Origin: Macrotrachela quadricornifera
Taxonomy: Eukaryota; Rotifera; Eurotatoria; Philodinida; Philodinidae
NCBI GenBank assembly: GCA_022393335.1
Contig: JAJEKB010020097.1
Coordinates: forward strand, 104,693 to 168,692
Length of the DNA: 64,000 bases
Direction of reading: 5' to 3'
Shown here: positions 44,800 through 57,089 of the stretch, one piece after another
Position numbering within the stretch: the first letter of the stretch is position 1
Layout of the letters: each line of letters starts with the position of its first letter
Translations under genes and position numbers: made by a program
The notes under the pieces: model-generated
Databases searched by the model: none
What the model saw: the letters and a program-made list of their open reading frames with translations, nothing else
Told to the model about the DNA's origin: nothing

Positions 44800-46860
44800 A
44801 AGATCTCGAATACCACTCTATTTGTACGTTTTGTCTAATTGATATCTGATGAGATAATAATCAGTATTTCTTGCATACTTTTTTGACTTTCACGTCTTAT
44901 GTGCTTTTCTATGTCATTGTTTTAACACAATTGAATGAAGTCTTTTTTGCAATGCATCGATTTGAGATGAAAATAGAGAAATAAATTTATCAATTGATTA
45001 TTGAAAAACGTCTTCAGTTAATGCGAGTAAGGTTAAAGTAATAGGCATACTATTATTCATATCACCTAACCGGAAGAACCGCTCGGACCGCTCAATTACC
45101 GATAAAATCGGCGGTTTACCGCCGGTGAAACGACAGTTTTCGATCGGTAGCTACGACATGGGTATCTCGTCTTTCTCGTGTCTCTGATCGATTTCACTCG
45201 AAACATAAAACGAAATAAATTGCCAATACAATCACCGGATAAATAGGTTTGATTACTGATAGTTCCACTTAGACAATATTGTCCAAAGAACGAGGGGCTA
45301 TTTCGCTGGAGAATGCCGATTTATTCGATAATTTTTCGTAGATAACAGCTCTCATGGATCAAGAGAAAGCGACTCTTACGACAGCCTCGAAACAAGCGAG
45401 CCCTACAACTTGCAAGAAAGAAACGAGAGATTTGCTTGAAACTGTTCGTGAATTCTATAACTTCTATGAACAATACAAGTATTGAAGTTGATCTAAAAAG
45501 AATCACGTATCAAAATAATACGTGATCAAGAAATTCATTGAAACAATTTTGTCTAGGCAAACTTGAACTCAATGCAAAAAGAAAAAATCTCTAGTGGAAA
45601 AGTTTAATTTTGCCTAAAAGCTAATTTTGCCTGACACACTTGTGACTTTCTTTTGATGAAAGAATAACGCAGTTTGAATAGAGTAGGCCGTGAATTTACA
45701 AAGAAATATATAGTAAATCAAGTTAATTTTGTTTTCTTGATGAAGAAAAACAGTCTAACGTCTTATTTATATTAGTTTCAATAGCCTTTCAATTGTATCT
45801 ATCGAATTCAGCGTGAAATTTTAGACATATGTGAGTGAAAACGTTGGTCCATAAAAAAAAAGTGTGAAACATGCCTATAAAATTGACCTAATTGCTTATC
45901 ACAGAATTTTAAAAAAGATACGTTTTTGGAACAATTAAAGAAAGTTTAAAAAGACGAAATAGGTACTTTTGTAGCCCATGTTCTGATGATTCTAATAAGG
46001 TATTACAGTTGATTCTATCTCTTAATACAAAAAAGTAGATAAATTTGCACGATTCGTCACGAATATGTATTTATTCAACATATAGGGGGTGGGAATGTTA
46101 GACAGAAATTTTTTACTGTTTTTGGTTTTGAATTTGATCAGATAGCATTTTCTGATTCAGTTTTTCACGCTGTTTCCGAATACGATTTTTAAAAGAAACG
46201 TTTGACATGGTAAATAATAATCTTACAATTTAACAGTTTTGTAAAGGGAATACGCATATGTGACGTTTTCTAACATTGTTAGGTGTTCAACTTGTTCGGT
46301 GTTTTCCTCAACCAAACAGCAACCAAATCCAGACAAATTATGTACATTCGTAATTAGCGTTTCGTTCTCTATCAAACCGTATATAAATGAACGAGAAAAC
46401 AATCCACTGAAATTTCGCATTTCCGGTACCTTACTTATGCTGTAACGAAATTACAGCTATTGAAGTGCGAGATCTAACCGAAGCACTCCATGGGAGCTTC
46501 GACTCCACTTAAAAACAGTTCTATCTTACTCGGACTTCTATTCATGATACTTGTATCCATAACCTCATCCCTAGCTTCAAATATAAGAAAAAAGGTATGA
46601 CAAGCGACAAAATCGGAGGAATCGGCAGAATGTATTGAGATGAGAAGAATAGTAGAACGTAATACAATCAGAATCAGTAGCAGAATATGTTAAAATAAAA
46701 CAATTAGAAGAATGTATGAAAAGCAAAAGACTGTATCAAGATCACAACAAATCAAAATTTCAGAAAGAAATTAGGAAAACATCGAAAATTTAGACACTTT
46801 CCTGACTTTTTAGCGAATTTGGAAACTCTGGTTGCATTATGGATTTGTCTAACCGAATGC
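44800..46860. other. Two-kilobase stretch without a supported gene
   Basis: AT-rich, only short frames. A GC-richer hairpin (CGGCGGTTTACCGCCG) lies near 45109-45124. No RT, transposase or repeat recognised. Confidence 0.4.
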
Positions 46861-47127
46861 TTATTTCCCTCCCCACATGCAAGATTGAAATCCTTCTCCA
46901 AATCGACCAAAAGTGGCCCAGTTAAATATACCAGACCAAGAACATGGCGCCACTTTGTTGGTCTCCTGTCGCTCCACGAAATTGTTGACAGCCTCAGGTG
47001 ATGAGATCCATGCTGCTTCACGTTTGCGATGAGTACCAAGTAAATTATCATTGATCACTAACGGTGCACCTTGCATTTGAAAGGCAATACAGACCAATAA
47101 GAATAGTACCAATAATGAAGCGTTCAT
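46861..47127 (-). CDS. Small secreted peptide precursor
   Basis: The 88-residue frame opens with a textbook signal peptide (MNASLLVLFLLVCIAFQMQG, cleavage likely before APL). A tetrabasic-like RKR site follows near residue 34, then a 50-residue tail with two cysteines (APCSWSGIFNWATFGRFGEG, then FQSCMWGGK) that could form one disulfide loop. This is the layout of a processed neuropeptide, antimicrobial or similar secreted peptide; no family is recognised. A TATATATA run at about 47207-47214, some 80 bases upstream on the same strand, could be a TATA box. The gene is isolated, with no neighbours within 1 kb. Confidence 0.5.
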   Translation of the reverse strand: MNASLLVLFLLVCIAFQMQGAPLVINDNLLGTHRKREAAWISSPEAVNNFVERQETNKVAPCSWSGIFNWATFGRFGEGFQSCMWGGK

Positions 47128-47129
47128 TG

Positions 47130-48760
47130 TAGATTGTTGAGAAACTTATAAATTAAGAAGCACGCATTCGATAGAGAGCTGAGTAGATGGAGAAATGAAG
47201 ACGTATATATAGGAAGGGAAGGACACATAAAGAGGTAAAAATAGACAAGCAAGGACGTAGATAGAGAGGTAGAGATAGATGAGTAAGGACGTAGGTGGAG
47301 AGATAAAAATAAAATGGTATGACGATCGATATGTCGCAGCTGAGATCGCAATCGTAGTCTTATATATTACTCATAATACATTGAGGAGTCAATGATTTCT
47401 GAGTCAAGACAAATATCGTGCGACTTTTTCAGATATCATCATCCCGCACAAGTTTCCCTTAAACTCGTATATGAGACAACGAATTAACTAACACGAGATC
47501 ATTCTATTTTACGTTAGAAATCGGTGAATACTGTAGAACGATTTTTGGCAGAAATAGTCTTGACTATCAGCTACTACATAGAGAAGACAAATACACATAG
47601 CATTAGAATGTAATTGTTCGTACGACGCCAGATATCGAGCGAAACCCACTAATCCAAGAGACAACGACATTCCTGGTTCCAGTTTGATTTGAATAGAGGC
47701 CCGCAGAAGTGTGACAACGTCTAGAAATACGAATGCGCCATAGATAAGAAAATCTGATACTGTGATTTGAAACGAGTCTGCATTTGTGATTGTCTATTCT
47801 CACAAATTTCTGCTTCACATATTGAAGATGATAAGTCTAAAATATCTAATTCAGAATTAGACAGAACGATTAATCTCCAGCTATTTCTGGCAGAAATTCG
47901 ATTGTATCCGTAGCCGTCCTTTTTCCGAAGTCATCAACTTCTATCACAAGTAGGAAATATAATCTAGATTTCTTTAGACGAAAGATATCTCCGAGACTGT
48001 CATTTGCAAGTGCAGTGCTTTGAGAGTAGCTGAACAGTGTTCGTGCATTAAAAGGCTAATCACAAATTATGTGTGTGGTGGCAGTAAAGTTAACAGAGTG
48101 GCAGAATCGATTTGATATTCACGTTCCGAGCATCAATACCCAATCGCAGAGAAGACAGAAATCCGATGATTCTTCTTAAAAATAAAGTTTGAATGTGTAT
48201 ATGAAAATGTGAACCGTTTCTCATTTGCAATTGATGGTTGGTAAAAAAATAGAGAAGCTAATGGAAGAAACCCTACAAGGTATGGTTTGCACGGAATGAC
48301 AAATTCTAGTAGATTGTTATCCGAGTCATTGACAACGAAATATGAGTAGAGTTCTTTGGAATTAGCAATCATTCTTACTCACTAATAACACTTGTTTCTC
48401 ATCATGACACTGAGAGAGCCAAGCATTCCAGTAGTGGATTTCGATTAACATGACTAACTTACAGTATTTTGGTTAGACTGAGATTAATCCTTATACTATT
48501 CCAGCAAGCTTCTATCGTACCGTCATACGCACCCTTTCTTGATAGACACTTGCGAAAGTGAAGCAGAATTTCTTACATTCATCTTCATTTTCACTTTCGA
48601 ACTATTCAGATGTGTCAAGCGTGGACATCATTGCAGACTCTTTTTGATCTCACTACATACCTTCGCCCATCATCGTTCCTTCTCTCACGTGGCACTTCTC
48701 CGTGGTAAAGTTAGTAACTTCGTTCATTTCTTTGTAGGACTCAGTTCTTTTTCCCGCTCC
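47130..48760. other. Stretch without a supported gene
   Basis: Short frames only. A purine-rich 'aaggacgtag' motif recurs around 47220-47300 (imperfect tandem repeats of about 35 bases). Confidence 0.35.
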
Positions 48761-49805
48761 TTAACCCTTTACTCCCGGATGCCCGTTACAATGGGCATCA
48801 GTATATTAGCTGCTAAGAAACTGAAGTCGAATGGTTTAAAAATAAAACGCAAGACCCTGTTAGAGTAACCCACTCTGCATTCACGGATTGAGGAAACTTT
48901 TCTTTTCACTCGAGTACGAGAGATTATTCATAAAATAGAATATGCCTCACGTTTGTCATTCCAGTATTGTGATCTCATTTCCATGGTAGTTTTCAGCAGC
49001 TAGGCAGCACTTCCGCTCGCGAAACGAATACAATTTAAAGATTAACGAATCAATATTCATCATAATCACTGTGGAAAACGAACGAATGAAAACTGTCATT
49101 GAAATCATCACTACACTCAAATGTCTATTCGAATGGACATTCGGAGGAAACGACATGAAAGTGTTTGTTTTCTTAACCAATGAAACTCATTTGACATAAG
49201 CAAAACATCACTTGTTCAAGTGTATCAATGATGATTTATAGCATGCCAACAAGGTTTTAGGCGGTTATGACATCTGTTTAGCTCACTATCAGGAGGCTGA
49301 GATGTGGGAATAAAGATGGGATGAAGGCGAGATTGTGAGAGTATGGATCGGAGTAGTGGCCGATCCGAGAAATACTGCAGACAAATGTGAAGGACGATGC
49401 AGTCAAATATAAGAAAACTTCTTCAGATCATGCGAATTCTCAAAAGAGTCAATTTGCACTCGAAGAAAGGCGAACTCCTCGTTCGAAGGATGCATGATAG
49501 ACCCCTTAAAGCGTCTAGATTTGCCACTGGGTGGAGATAATATACTCTCTATTACGTCACCCTCATTCTCAGCCTCACTCATACGTCAAGACATGTTTAT
49601 GTACAATGAGACGGATAGATGCAAATGAACAGATTTGATGTCGTTCCCTCCGAATGTTCATCCCAATGGACATGATATGTAACAATTAAGCAGCGATCAT
49701 CCAATTCTCCTTTTTGCATCAATATACTCGATACTAAAGCTGTCTTATTTCGTTGATGGCATTCATCCTCGGCGTACATAAATGCCACCAGGAGTAAAGA
49801 GTTAA
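48761..49805. mobile_element. PiggyBac-like non-autonomous element, TTAA target duplication
   Basis: TTAA at 48761-48764 and 49802-49805 flank inverted ends that read CYCTTTACTCCYGG. TTAA duplication and ends starting with C are piggyBac features. The interior has no intact transposase. A segment with GGACATTCGGAGGAAACGAC near 49135 recurs inverted near 49640, indicating subterminal inverted repeats. Minus-strand frame 49597-50055 crosses the right end and is probably not a gene. Confidence 0.6.
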
Positions 49806-50610
49806 TCAATAGATATTTTCCTCTTTGTCCACAGCGAAAATCATATTTTTTTGGCGTTTTAGACTCGTTTCGAACAACATTAGAAACTTGATAAGGTATT
49901 ATGAGCAGCGTTCGAAATCCATTGGATGCCGTAAGTACCAATACCCAGCTCTGACTTCGTGAAGAACGAAAGAAAGAAAAATATCGATTTGGTATGTACG
50001 CTGACACTGATGATTCATGCAATCGTTGCCTATCCTCTTTGCTGGTGACGCTCACCTATGCACTTAGTGACGAAACAACCAAATGAACTGGAACTTTCAC
50101 ATCATGATCTTAATATTATTTGCTGTTGACTGCTGTAGGACTTTGTCGGGGTCCTTTTCTAGGAACAGCGAAGAAAATTCGGTGGTTGACAAGTTGACCA
50201 ATCAAAAAGTGAGAAAGTTCGAATCGTAACCGCTTCGAAGTTTTGAAGAGAAAAGGGTAAATTGAACGATCCTGGCTGGTGTATGTTGATTTCGTTTCGA
50301 TCGAATCAAGAGAATGAATTGGAGTAAATCAAACATCAGAAAACACAACATCTACAAATATTCAAGTTGCGATCCGACTTTCTTCTAATAAAAGTCACAA
50401 TTTGCTTCACATCAGATCAGATGCTACTCACGTACCAATAAGATTGAAATCGATTTGGTCTTTTTTTAAAGATTTTTATCTCTTGATTGGTAAGAAATGC
50501 CAGGGGGCGATTCGAACATGTTTTCTCTATGGACAATCGAAACGAGGTTCTCAATCTTTGTACATGAAAATTGATAGCTCTGAACAGGAACGTCGAATTC
50601 GTGATGGTTA
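49806..50610. other. Stretch without a supported gene
   Basis: Probable 5' flank of the gene at 50611. A short frame at 50402-50595 has no recognisable feature. Confidence 0.3.
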
Positions 50611-51308
50611 ATGTTAAAAGATATAAAATTGATCGACAGACAAGTGCATCGTCAATGTTATCGATCGATTATACGACGACAACCATTAGCTAGATTTCGA
50701 TCAACATCGGATCGACGAAAGAATGTCCAACGTTCAGAGAAAAGCAGTTCACAATCACAATCAAATTCAACAATTATTGTCGATGCTGATCTATCGCGCA
50801 TCGATAATGGTGTTTCAATGAACAATCTATTCAATATTTTGCCTGATGAAATCAGTGATAAAGAGGTATTGTTCAGAGAAAGAAGAGTTTATAAAACGAA
50901 GAAAGACTTCCTTTCGGTTTCTAGAACAGTCCTACTCATATCAAAGACAATGCTGATCAGAAGAAATTAGAAAATGAATTATCCATTGCTTTGTCGAATT
51001 CTCAATACTCCAAACCATTCAGAGATATTACCAATGTAGAATTCATTCCGATTTCACGTGTCGGTGGTACTGATGAAGCTTTGAATTCATCTATCGATTT
51101 TGGTAACAGTTACATTGAAACATGTGATGAGCAATTGTTGACAACATCCAACAGAGAAAATATATTCGTTGAAGATATTGCTGGTGAAGATGAACCCGAT
51201 GATCTTGATGCCGACTCATATTTCGATTGTTCCGCGATTATATCGCCTGCCCATGTAAATGCTAAACGCAGATCAGCCGCGGCTAGCTGCGACGTTTGTT
51301 TCATATAA
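50611..51308 (+). CDS. Two-exon ORF of unknown function, 3' end altered by a transposon
   Basis: Exons 50611-50865 and 50925-51308 join across a 59-bp GT-AG intron (phase 0), giving DKENSPTHIKDNADQ and 212 residues. The N-terminus is basic (DRQVHRQCYRSIIRRQPLAR); the rest is polar, acidic and probably disordered (GEDEPDDLDADSYFDCS). The last 19 codons lie inside the transposon starting at 51250, so the native C-terminus has been replaced or lost. The start is the first ATG in the frame; an upstream exon is possible. The composition recalls disordered nuclear regulators but no domain is recognised. Confidence 0.4.
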
Positions 51309-52667
51309 ACGCGGTAGGACGCAAACTCCTTCGAATTCAAGTCTTCGATGCGTTCCGACGCGTTTTAAAATTTTGGGGACGCGACTATTCGCGTTCCACA
51401 GACGTATGGCAATGCGTCTCAAACGTGAACGCAATTTGGTACGTTTGGAGAGATGGTTCTCAGCTTGAGAACGCATATAGACGCAGTTTAATTGAGAAAC
51501 GCAGCCAAATCGTTCGCTATCTCACACGCGATTAGATCTTAGTCGCAGCTGGATGCATCTTTAGAGATTTATGTAGTCAATGATATCTTGTTTTAATGAT
51601 TTGTATCTGTGCGACACAACTCGGAGAAGATCGACATTCACAAAAGCATCTCTATCTGATTGTTCCGTCTTCCTCTAATGAATTAGATGCTTGATGAGAA
51701 GATACAAATCTCGTGAGGCTCAGATAGAATATGTTGCCTACCCTGGGTGGTTGCGAACATTATCGACACTAAAATAGCGCGATAGATACGAGAATACTCA
51801 AAACAATATGTATGCGTATACCTTTCCTTGCTGACCTCAAGATCGATTACTATTAAGACGTTCTCACAAGTGAACACCGTCTACTGGTTAGTTTGATGAA
51901 ATGAGATGCTTTGATCGAATGACGCTTTCGATTCTTGCCTTGGCATCTGTCAGATGTCTGAGAGATTTTGTACTAAGCAGTAACTGAGGAAGATCAGCTC
52001 ACGATCCTTTTACAATGTAGGGGTGAGCTTCAAGCAATGCTAGGAAGATATATTCACACTGTCATGTGAAAGCAATTCATCCTTTGTGGTGAATCGATTC
52101 CCTGTCTAATAACGTCATTCAAGTTAAGACATTCGACCAGTGAGCATGTCATCATTTCTGTCTGAGGAATGTATAGTTCTCATTGCGAAATCACTCTCAT
52201 GCAAATCATGAAAATTCATAAGTGCGTTTCTATTGAACTAAGATCCCAATGATATCGGAAGCACAAACAGACTTCAACAAGTTAATTTAGTTCACCAGGC
52301 TAAGTACTTGCTTCTCGATTCGACGTTCATATGTTCTAGTCTTGGTCATGGCATAAACAATAAGACAAATATCAATGGGGTAAAAATTCTAGACCTGCAG
52401 TTTGCGATAGAGAGAAGCAATCTAGAAGACATCACAAAGTCTGGAATCGATAAAAGACTCAAATTAATTATTATTTCTTAATTGCTGTAGACGCGATAAG
52501 ATGCATCTTTTCGCTTTACAAACGCATCTGACTTCGTTATCATGACTGCGTCTAGATGCATCAAATGTTGCATTTTAGCTGCAGCAAGACGCGGTTATCA
52601 TATTGGCATCAACACGCAGTTGAAACGCGATTTTGACGCGTTTCAGACTGAAAAAAAGTTACATGGG
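51250..52667. mobile_element. Non-autonomous DNA transposon with subterminal GACGC-type motif clusters
   Basis: Nine-base inverted ends CCCATGTAA (51250-51258) and TTACATGGG (52659-52667) bound 1418 bp. Both flanks inside are packed with GACGCG, AACGCA and TGCGTC words (51256-51540 and 52488-52645), while the middle is nearly free of them. Such clusters are typical transposase-binding subterminal repeats of hAT-like elements. I see no clear target duplication and no transposase. Confidence 0.55.
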
Positions 52668-52880
52668 TAGGATGATCTACGGCTGCGCGGAATTCGTTCT
52701 TCAAATACGATCGAGAGATTACTGATGCACCTCTACACTAGAAGGGTTTTTGCAAATACGAACGAGGGAATAATAGTGCACGGCTACATTAGAAGGGTTC
52801 CCACAAATACGATCGGTGGTAAGGCAATCTACGGCTCTAACAAAAGGATATTTTGTAAAAACGATCGAAATCAGTCAACA
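52668..52880 (+). repeat. 51-bp minisatellite, second locus, about 4 units
   Basis: Units such as ACGAACGAGGGAATAATAGT... are 51 bases long and share the core ACGATCG, CACGGCTACA and AGAAGGGTTTTTGCAAAT with 34165-34560. It starts right at the end of the transposon 51250-52667. Confidence 0.75.
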
Positions 52881-53421
52881 TCTTTCACTGAGATGCACAA
52901 ACGAGAAGATTCTTCTCCTTTAGTATTCCTTTCTTTTCGCTCCTTTTTTGTGATTTGATGAAACAATTAGTGATCGAGCTTTATTCTTAACATCTTCAAA
53001 ATACATTCAATTATAACACATGAAAGCACACAACATTTACTATTTTATTGAATAATACTTCTTTCACTCTGAATAATATGTAAAAAACATTTGTTTGACA
53101 TTGATATTTTCAAAAGTCAACTACTTGAAGATCTTAACTCAACTGCTATAACGATCAGGGTGGTAGATCGAACAGCATTCATAGAGTATAACATACACAT
53201 TTATCGATCGCACATACTCATATTTTCCTCTCATCGCAATAAAGAGTTGAATTTCTCAACAGTAATTTATATTTGTATATACAGAAAAAAATGCCGTTGT
53301 GTTTGAAACTATTTTCACATTAACAATGTACACCACGAATATTCATACATCATACTCAGATGTTATTACAAACAAACGTCGATCGTGTGATGCTGACCTA
53401 TCTCTCCGAATAGAAAAACAA
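52881..53421. other. Stretch without a supported gene
   Basis: AT-rich, only short frames. Confidence 0.4.
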
Positions 53422-53423
53422 TA

Positions 53424-55287
53424 CAGGGTGGTAAATAATATTATTCAAGGGGGGTAACGCTATAATTCCAATTCAGAGATATGATGAATTTTATATCAAA
53501 TGAAAGCCCGTGAAAAATGGGATCTACTGATACTAAACAGTAGGACCTTGAGGGTGTTTCATATGTCAAACTCTTGAAAATAACGAAATTTTCCTTCAAA
53601 AAATCGCTAAAATCATTTTTTGCTAACTCTCACGGCATCGTAAACGAGGATTTCTCAAAGATAAAATGAGAGAGAGCTGGTAGCAGTCATGATAAATGAA
53701 TATGACTCAGATAGTAGGACGGATTTTTTTGCGTTCTGTTGTTTACTCCACGTGTTCTAGTTAATTCAAAGTGTTTTTCGCCCCTAGACTGTCTTAAAGC
53801 GGTACGTAGTTAAGAAATTTCAGTGTTTCTGGACATTAGACAACAGGTAGTTTTCTCATCGATACAGTTTATAATTAAACTCGCTTTCTCTTTACATCGA
53901 GAAAGGTTTTATTATTTCAAATGGCTGGGGCCTATGATAATGAACTACAACGAATGATCGACAGAATCAAATGTATTGCTTTCCGTGAAGCTCGCGATGC
54001 TGGTGCAACATTCATAAATAGACAATAGATCGCCGACAAAATTCACCGTACCACTCGATTTGTCTCTGAATGGTGGAAAAAATCGACTGACCAATGCTCT
54101 GCTGATTATTCTAATGTTGGTCCCAAGCTCAAGTTATCACAAGCTTCTCAGGACATCATACAGAACGCAAGTGGTCGACAGAGAAAGAGCGGTTCGGTTG
54201 TGGCGAAAGAGATTGCAGAGAAACAAAAAGAATACGTCACTCGACAAACAGTTAACAATTACCGTCATAGGCAAGGACTAAAGCCTTTCCACGTTATTCC
54301 AAAACCATTAAAAACTGAAACTCATATATCAGATCGGTTATGGCTTTGCGATTGGTTGAAAGATTGGACCGAAGAAGATTTTCTTCATCTCGCTCCATCA
54401 GATGAGTTTTATGTTTGGATTGTCCGTAGACCAAATTACCAGAATGATCGTGTGTGGGCAAAGAGTATTGAAGATATCGAAGTTGATGAAAGATATCGTG
54501 AAATGGTTAAGAACCAAGTGTGCATCGGCATCTTTATCATTTTCACCGCGAAAAAATTGCATTGGATGATGAAAGATAAAGGTGAATCTTGGACCGGTCA
54601 ATATTTTCGTGACATCATTTTAATGCAACACGTATTTCCGTTCCTCAACAACGAAGAAAACGTAATCGATCCGGACAGTGTGGCATTCGTTCACGATAAA
54701 GCACCATGCATGCGAGCAAACATGACCCAACATTTGATTCAAGACAACAACATCAAGTTCTGGGGCAATGATATTTGGCCTGGTAATTCGCCTGATCTCA
54801 ATGTGGCGGAACACATTGGATCGATCATCAAAGATGAAGTCGAAAAACAAATGTTGTTGGAATCTGGACAGAATCGATATCTTGAAGATACACTCAAAGC
54901 GCACATTGAAAGTGTTTTAACGGACATGGAGGAAGATACCGAACTGTTCGAAACTCTCTTATGTTCGTATCCATCCAGACTTCGTGCAGTTAAGAACGCT
55001 AATGGGTGCCATACTGATTATTGATTGTACCCATCAAATAATAAGAATAAACTACCTTGCTACATGTTCCTTGACTCGAACGTTATTCGATAAACAGATT
55101 CTTATGAATTTCTTGGAGAAAATTTCGTTATTTTCAAGAGTTTGACATATGAAACACCCTCAAGGTCCTACTGTTTAGTATTAGTAGATCCCATTTTTCA
55201 CGGGCTTTCATTTGATATAAAATTCATCATATCTCTGAATTGGAATTATAGCGTTACACTCCTTGAATAATATTATTCACCACCCTG
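53424..55287 (+). mobile_element. Tc1/mariner-type transposon with 170-bp inverted repeats
   Basis: Arms 53424-53593 and 55117-55287 match nearly throughout, starting CAGGGTGGTRAATAATATTA and ending with GAAATTTTC-type inner ends. TA flanks both sides (53422-53423, 55288-55289). It is 1864 bp long and carries a transposase with a single in-frame TAG. Confidence 0.92.
53921..55024 (+). CDS. Mariner-superfamily transposase, full length with one in-frame TAG
   Basis: From MAGAYDNELQRMIDRIK the frame runs 367 codons to 55024, with a single TAG at codon 36 (54026-54028). HTH segments occupy residues about 1-130 (VVAKEIAEKQKEYVTRQTVN). The catalytic blocks are LAPSDEFYVW (Asp), FVHDKAPCMRAN (Asp) and NSPDLNVAEHIGSI (Glu). 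A start downstream of the TAG (GTG at 54200 or later) would lack the first DNA-binding part. The decayed copy at 1-1608 has TAG at the matching place, so the stop is older than the split of the two copies or is tolerated. Role: cut-and-paste transposition at TA. Confidence 0.85.
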
Positions 55288-55489
55288 TATTTCGTTAATA
55301 TGCGTGCATTGTCTATAGTACTTTGCTATTCTTTTTCTCTTTATGTGCTGATTCAGTATCCAATATCAGAGTGATTATTTTATTAATGTATTGTCTGTCA
55401 GGTGTGATTTTTTTCCTCCGCACTTTTACGAATTATCCCTCCCTAGAACATATAAATACTTGATACCACACGAAGATATGTATGCAAAA

Positions 55490-57025
55490 ATGCAATTACT
55501 TCGTATTTTATTGTTTTTCCTATTTCTTCTATCTATCTTTCAATCAATCGATGGTATCAACAGTGAAGAACAACAATGGATAGATTACATTCATCAATAT
55601 AACAAGACATATGCGACAGAAGCTGAAAGTCAACTGCGTAAATCGATCTTTCTTGACAATCTGCATGAAATTCAACGACATAATGCTCAGCTCAATCAGA
55701 CCTACACAAAAGGTATCAATCAATTTTCAGATTTAAATCAACTGGAATTTGAAACAAAAGTTCTAACGCCACAATTGGCATCTGCTCCAATCCCGATGCC
55801 AATGCCCACGCCCGTTATGAGTCGATCTTTGTCAACAGCTGGGATGGTGTCAATGAACTGTAAACGTGCCACAAGCAACTGTTGTATCTCGTCAGCTAAT
55901 CCAAACGCTTGTTGCTTAGCTCTTGGCTTAGGTTCTTGGAATCGACGACAATGTAGTTCAAGTAATGGCAATGGTGGTGTTGTGCCAAACAATTGCGTTC
56001 ATCATGATTCTCAATGTTGTCGTTCTTCATCGAGCCCCACTGAATGTTGTGCTGCTCTCGGTTTCGAATATTGGGATGGTGGTTGGTGTCGAGGTTCGCA
56101 TGCAGCTAATGTTCCACACGGTTGTCAAGCTCACTACAGTCACTGTTGTTCGGAGAGTACAATGCCACAAAAGTGTTGCGAAGTCTTGGGTTTTGAATAT
56201 TACGATGGTGCCTATTGTCGCGATTCAGCATACTGGTATCCACGTGTTGAAGTCTTATCAAATGGTTATCCAAAAAATTTTGATTGGATGTCAGTGACCT
56301 ATCGAGTAGTTCTTGGAGCTAAAAATCAAGGTGGATGTGGTACATGTACATTCTTTGCGTAAGTGTAGAATTTGAGCTGATTGACTTTTGAATGTGATAT
56401 GCATTTTATGTGCAGTGTCACAGCAGCTTTGGAAGGTGCTCAAGCAATTAAACATCAACAAGATGCAATCCCTCTTTCTGAACAACAACTAATCGATTGT
56501 TCAATACTGAACAAAGGTGGATGTTGGGCATCCAATTTTGATGACTCATTAAATTACTTGATTCGATCACCTAAAACAGCTCTGGCTACGGAAGCTCGAT
56601 ATCCCTATCAAGGTTTATCGGACACCAATTTCTATCCTCGAGCATGTGGTGATCGTTTTTTTCAACGTACGAGTGCTAATCGTTTCTTTGAAAGCAAAGA
56701 AACTTATCACGATGCGTGGGATACCATCAACGACGATTTACTTATGCGTCTCGTATCGAAAGGTCCCATCGCTATTGCGATCAATGCTGATTTCATGGGT
56801 TGTTACGGTGGTGGTGTTTATCGAGGACCTTGTCCACCACATGTCAATCACGCAGTGTTATTGACCGGTTGGGGTACGGACTCACAAACGGGTGTTCCAT
56901 TTTGGCGTGTGAAGAATTCTTGGGGTGCTGGTTGGGGTGAGAATGGTTTTGCCCGTTTCGAACGTAAACCTGACATGAATCAATGTTTCATTTATCACGA
57001 AGTTACTCGTCCGACAGCTATGTGA
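55490..57025 (+). CDS. Papain-family (C1A) cysteine protease with three Cys-rich repeats in the pro-region
   Basis: Exons 55490-56358 and 56416-57025 join across a 57-bp intron (phase 2), giving 492 residues. Signal peptide MQLLRILLFFLFLLSIFQSI; then an I29 inhibitor prodomain (WIDYIHQYNKTYATEAE, GINQFSDLNQLEFE). Unusually, three repeats of about 38 residues follow, each with C-x6-CC-x7-CC-x2-LG and a final Cys (e.g. CVHHDSQCC, ECCAALGFEYWDGGWC). The mature domain has the oxyanion Gln and catalytic Cys in NQGGCGTCTFF, catalytic His in NHAVLLTGWG, and Asn in VKNSWGAGWGENG. The usual Trp after the Cys is Thr. It is likely a lysosomal or secreted digestive or defence protease. The start at 55490 (or 55478) is chosen because it places the signal peptide at the N-terminus. 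Confidence 0.9.
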
Positions 57026-57089
57026 GAAACAAAGTAGACGAGTATTTTTCATTTTGAAAGAAAAAATGATATTCACAATAAAATACTTA

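Noticed and set aside
49597..50055. Minus-strand ORF of 152 codons as a gene
   Set aside because: It spans the right end of the TTAA-flanked element and flanking DNA, and shows no domain; a vague likeness to piggyBac sequence could not be supported.
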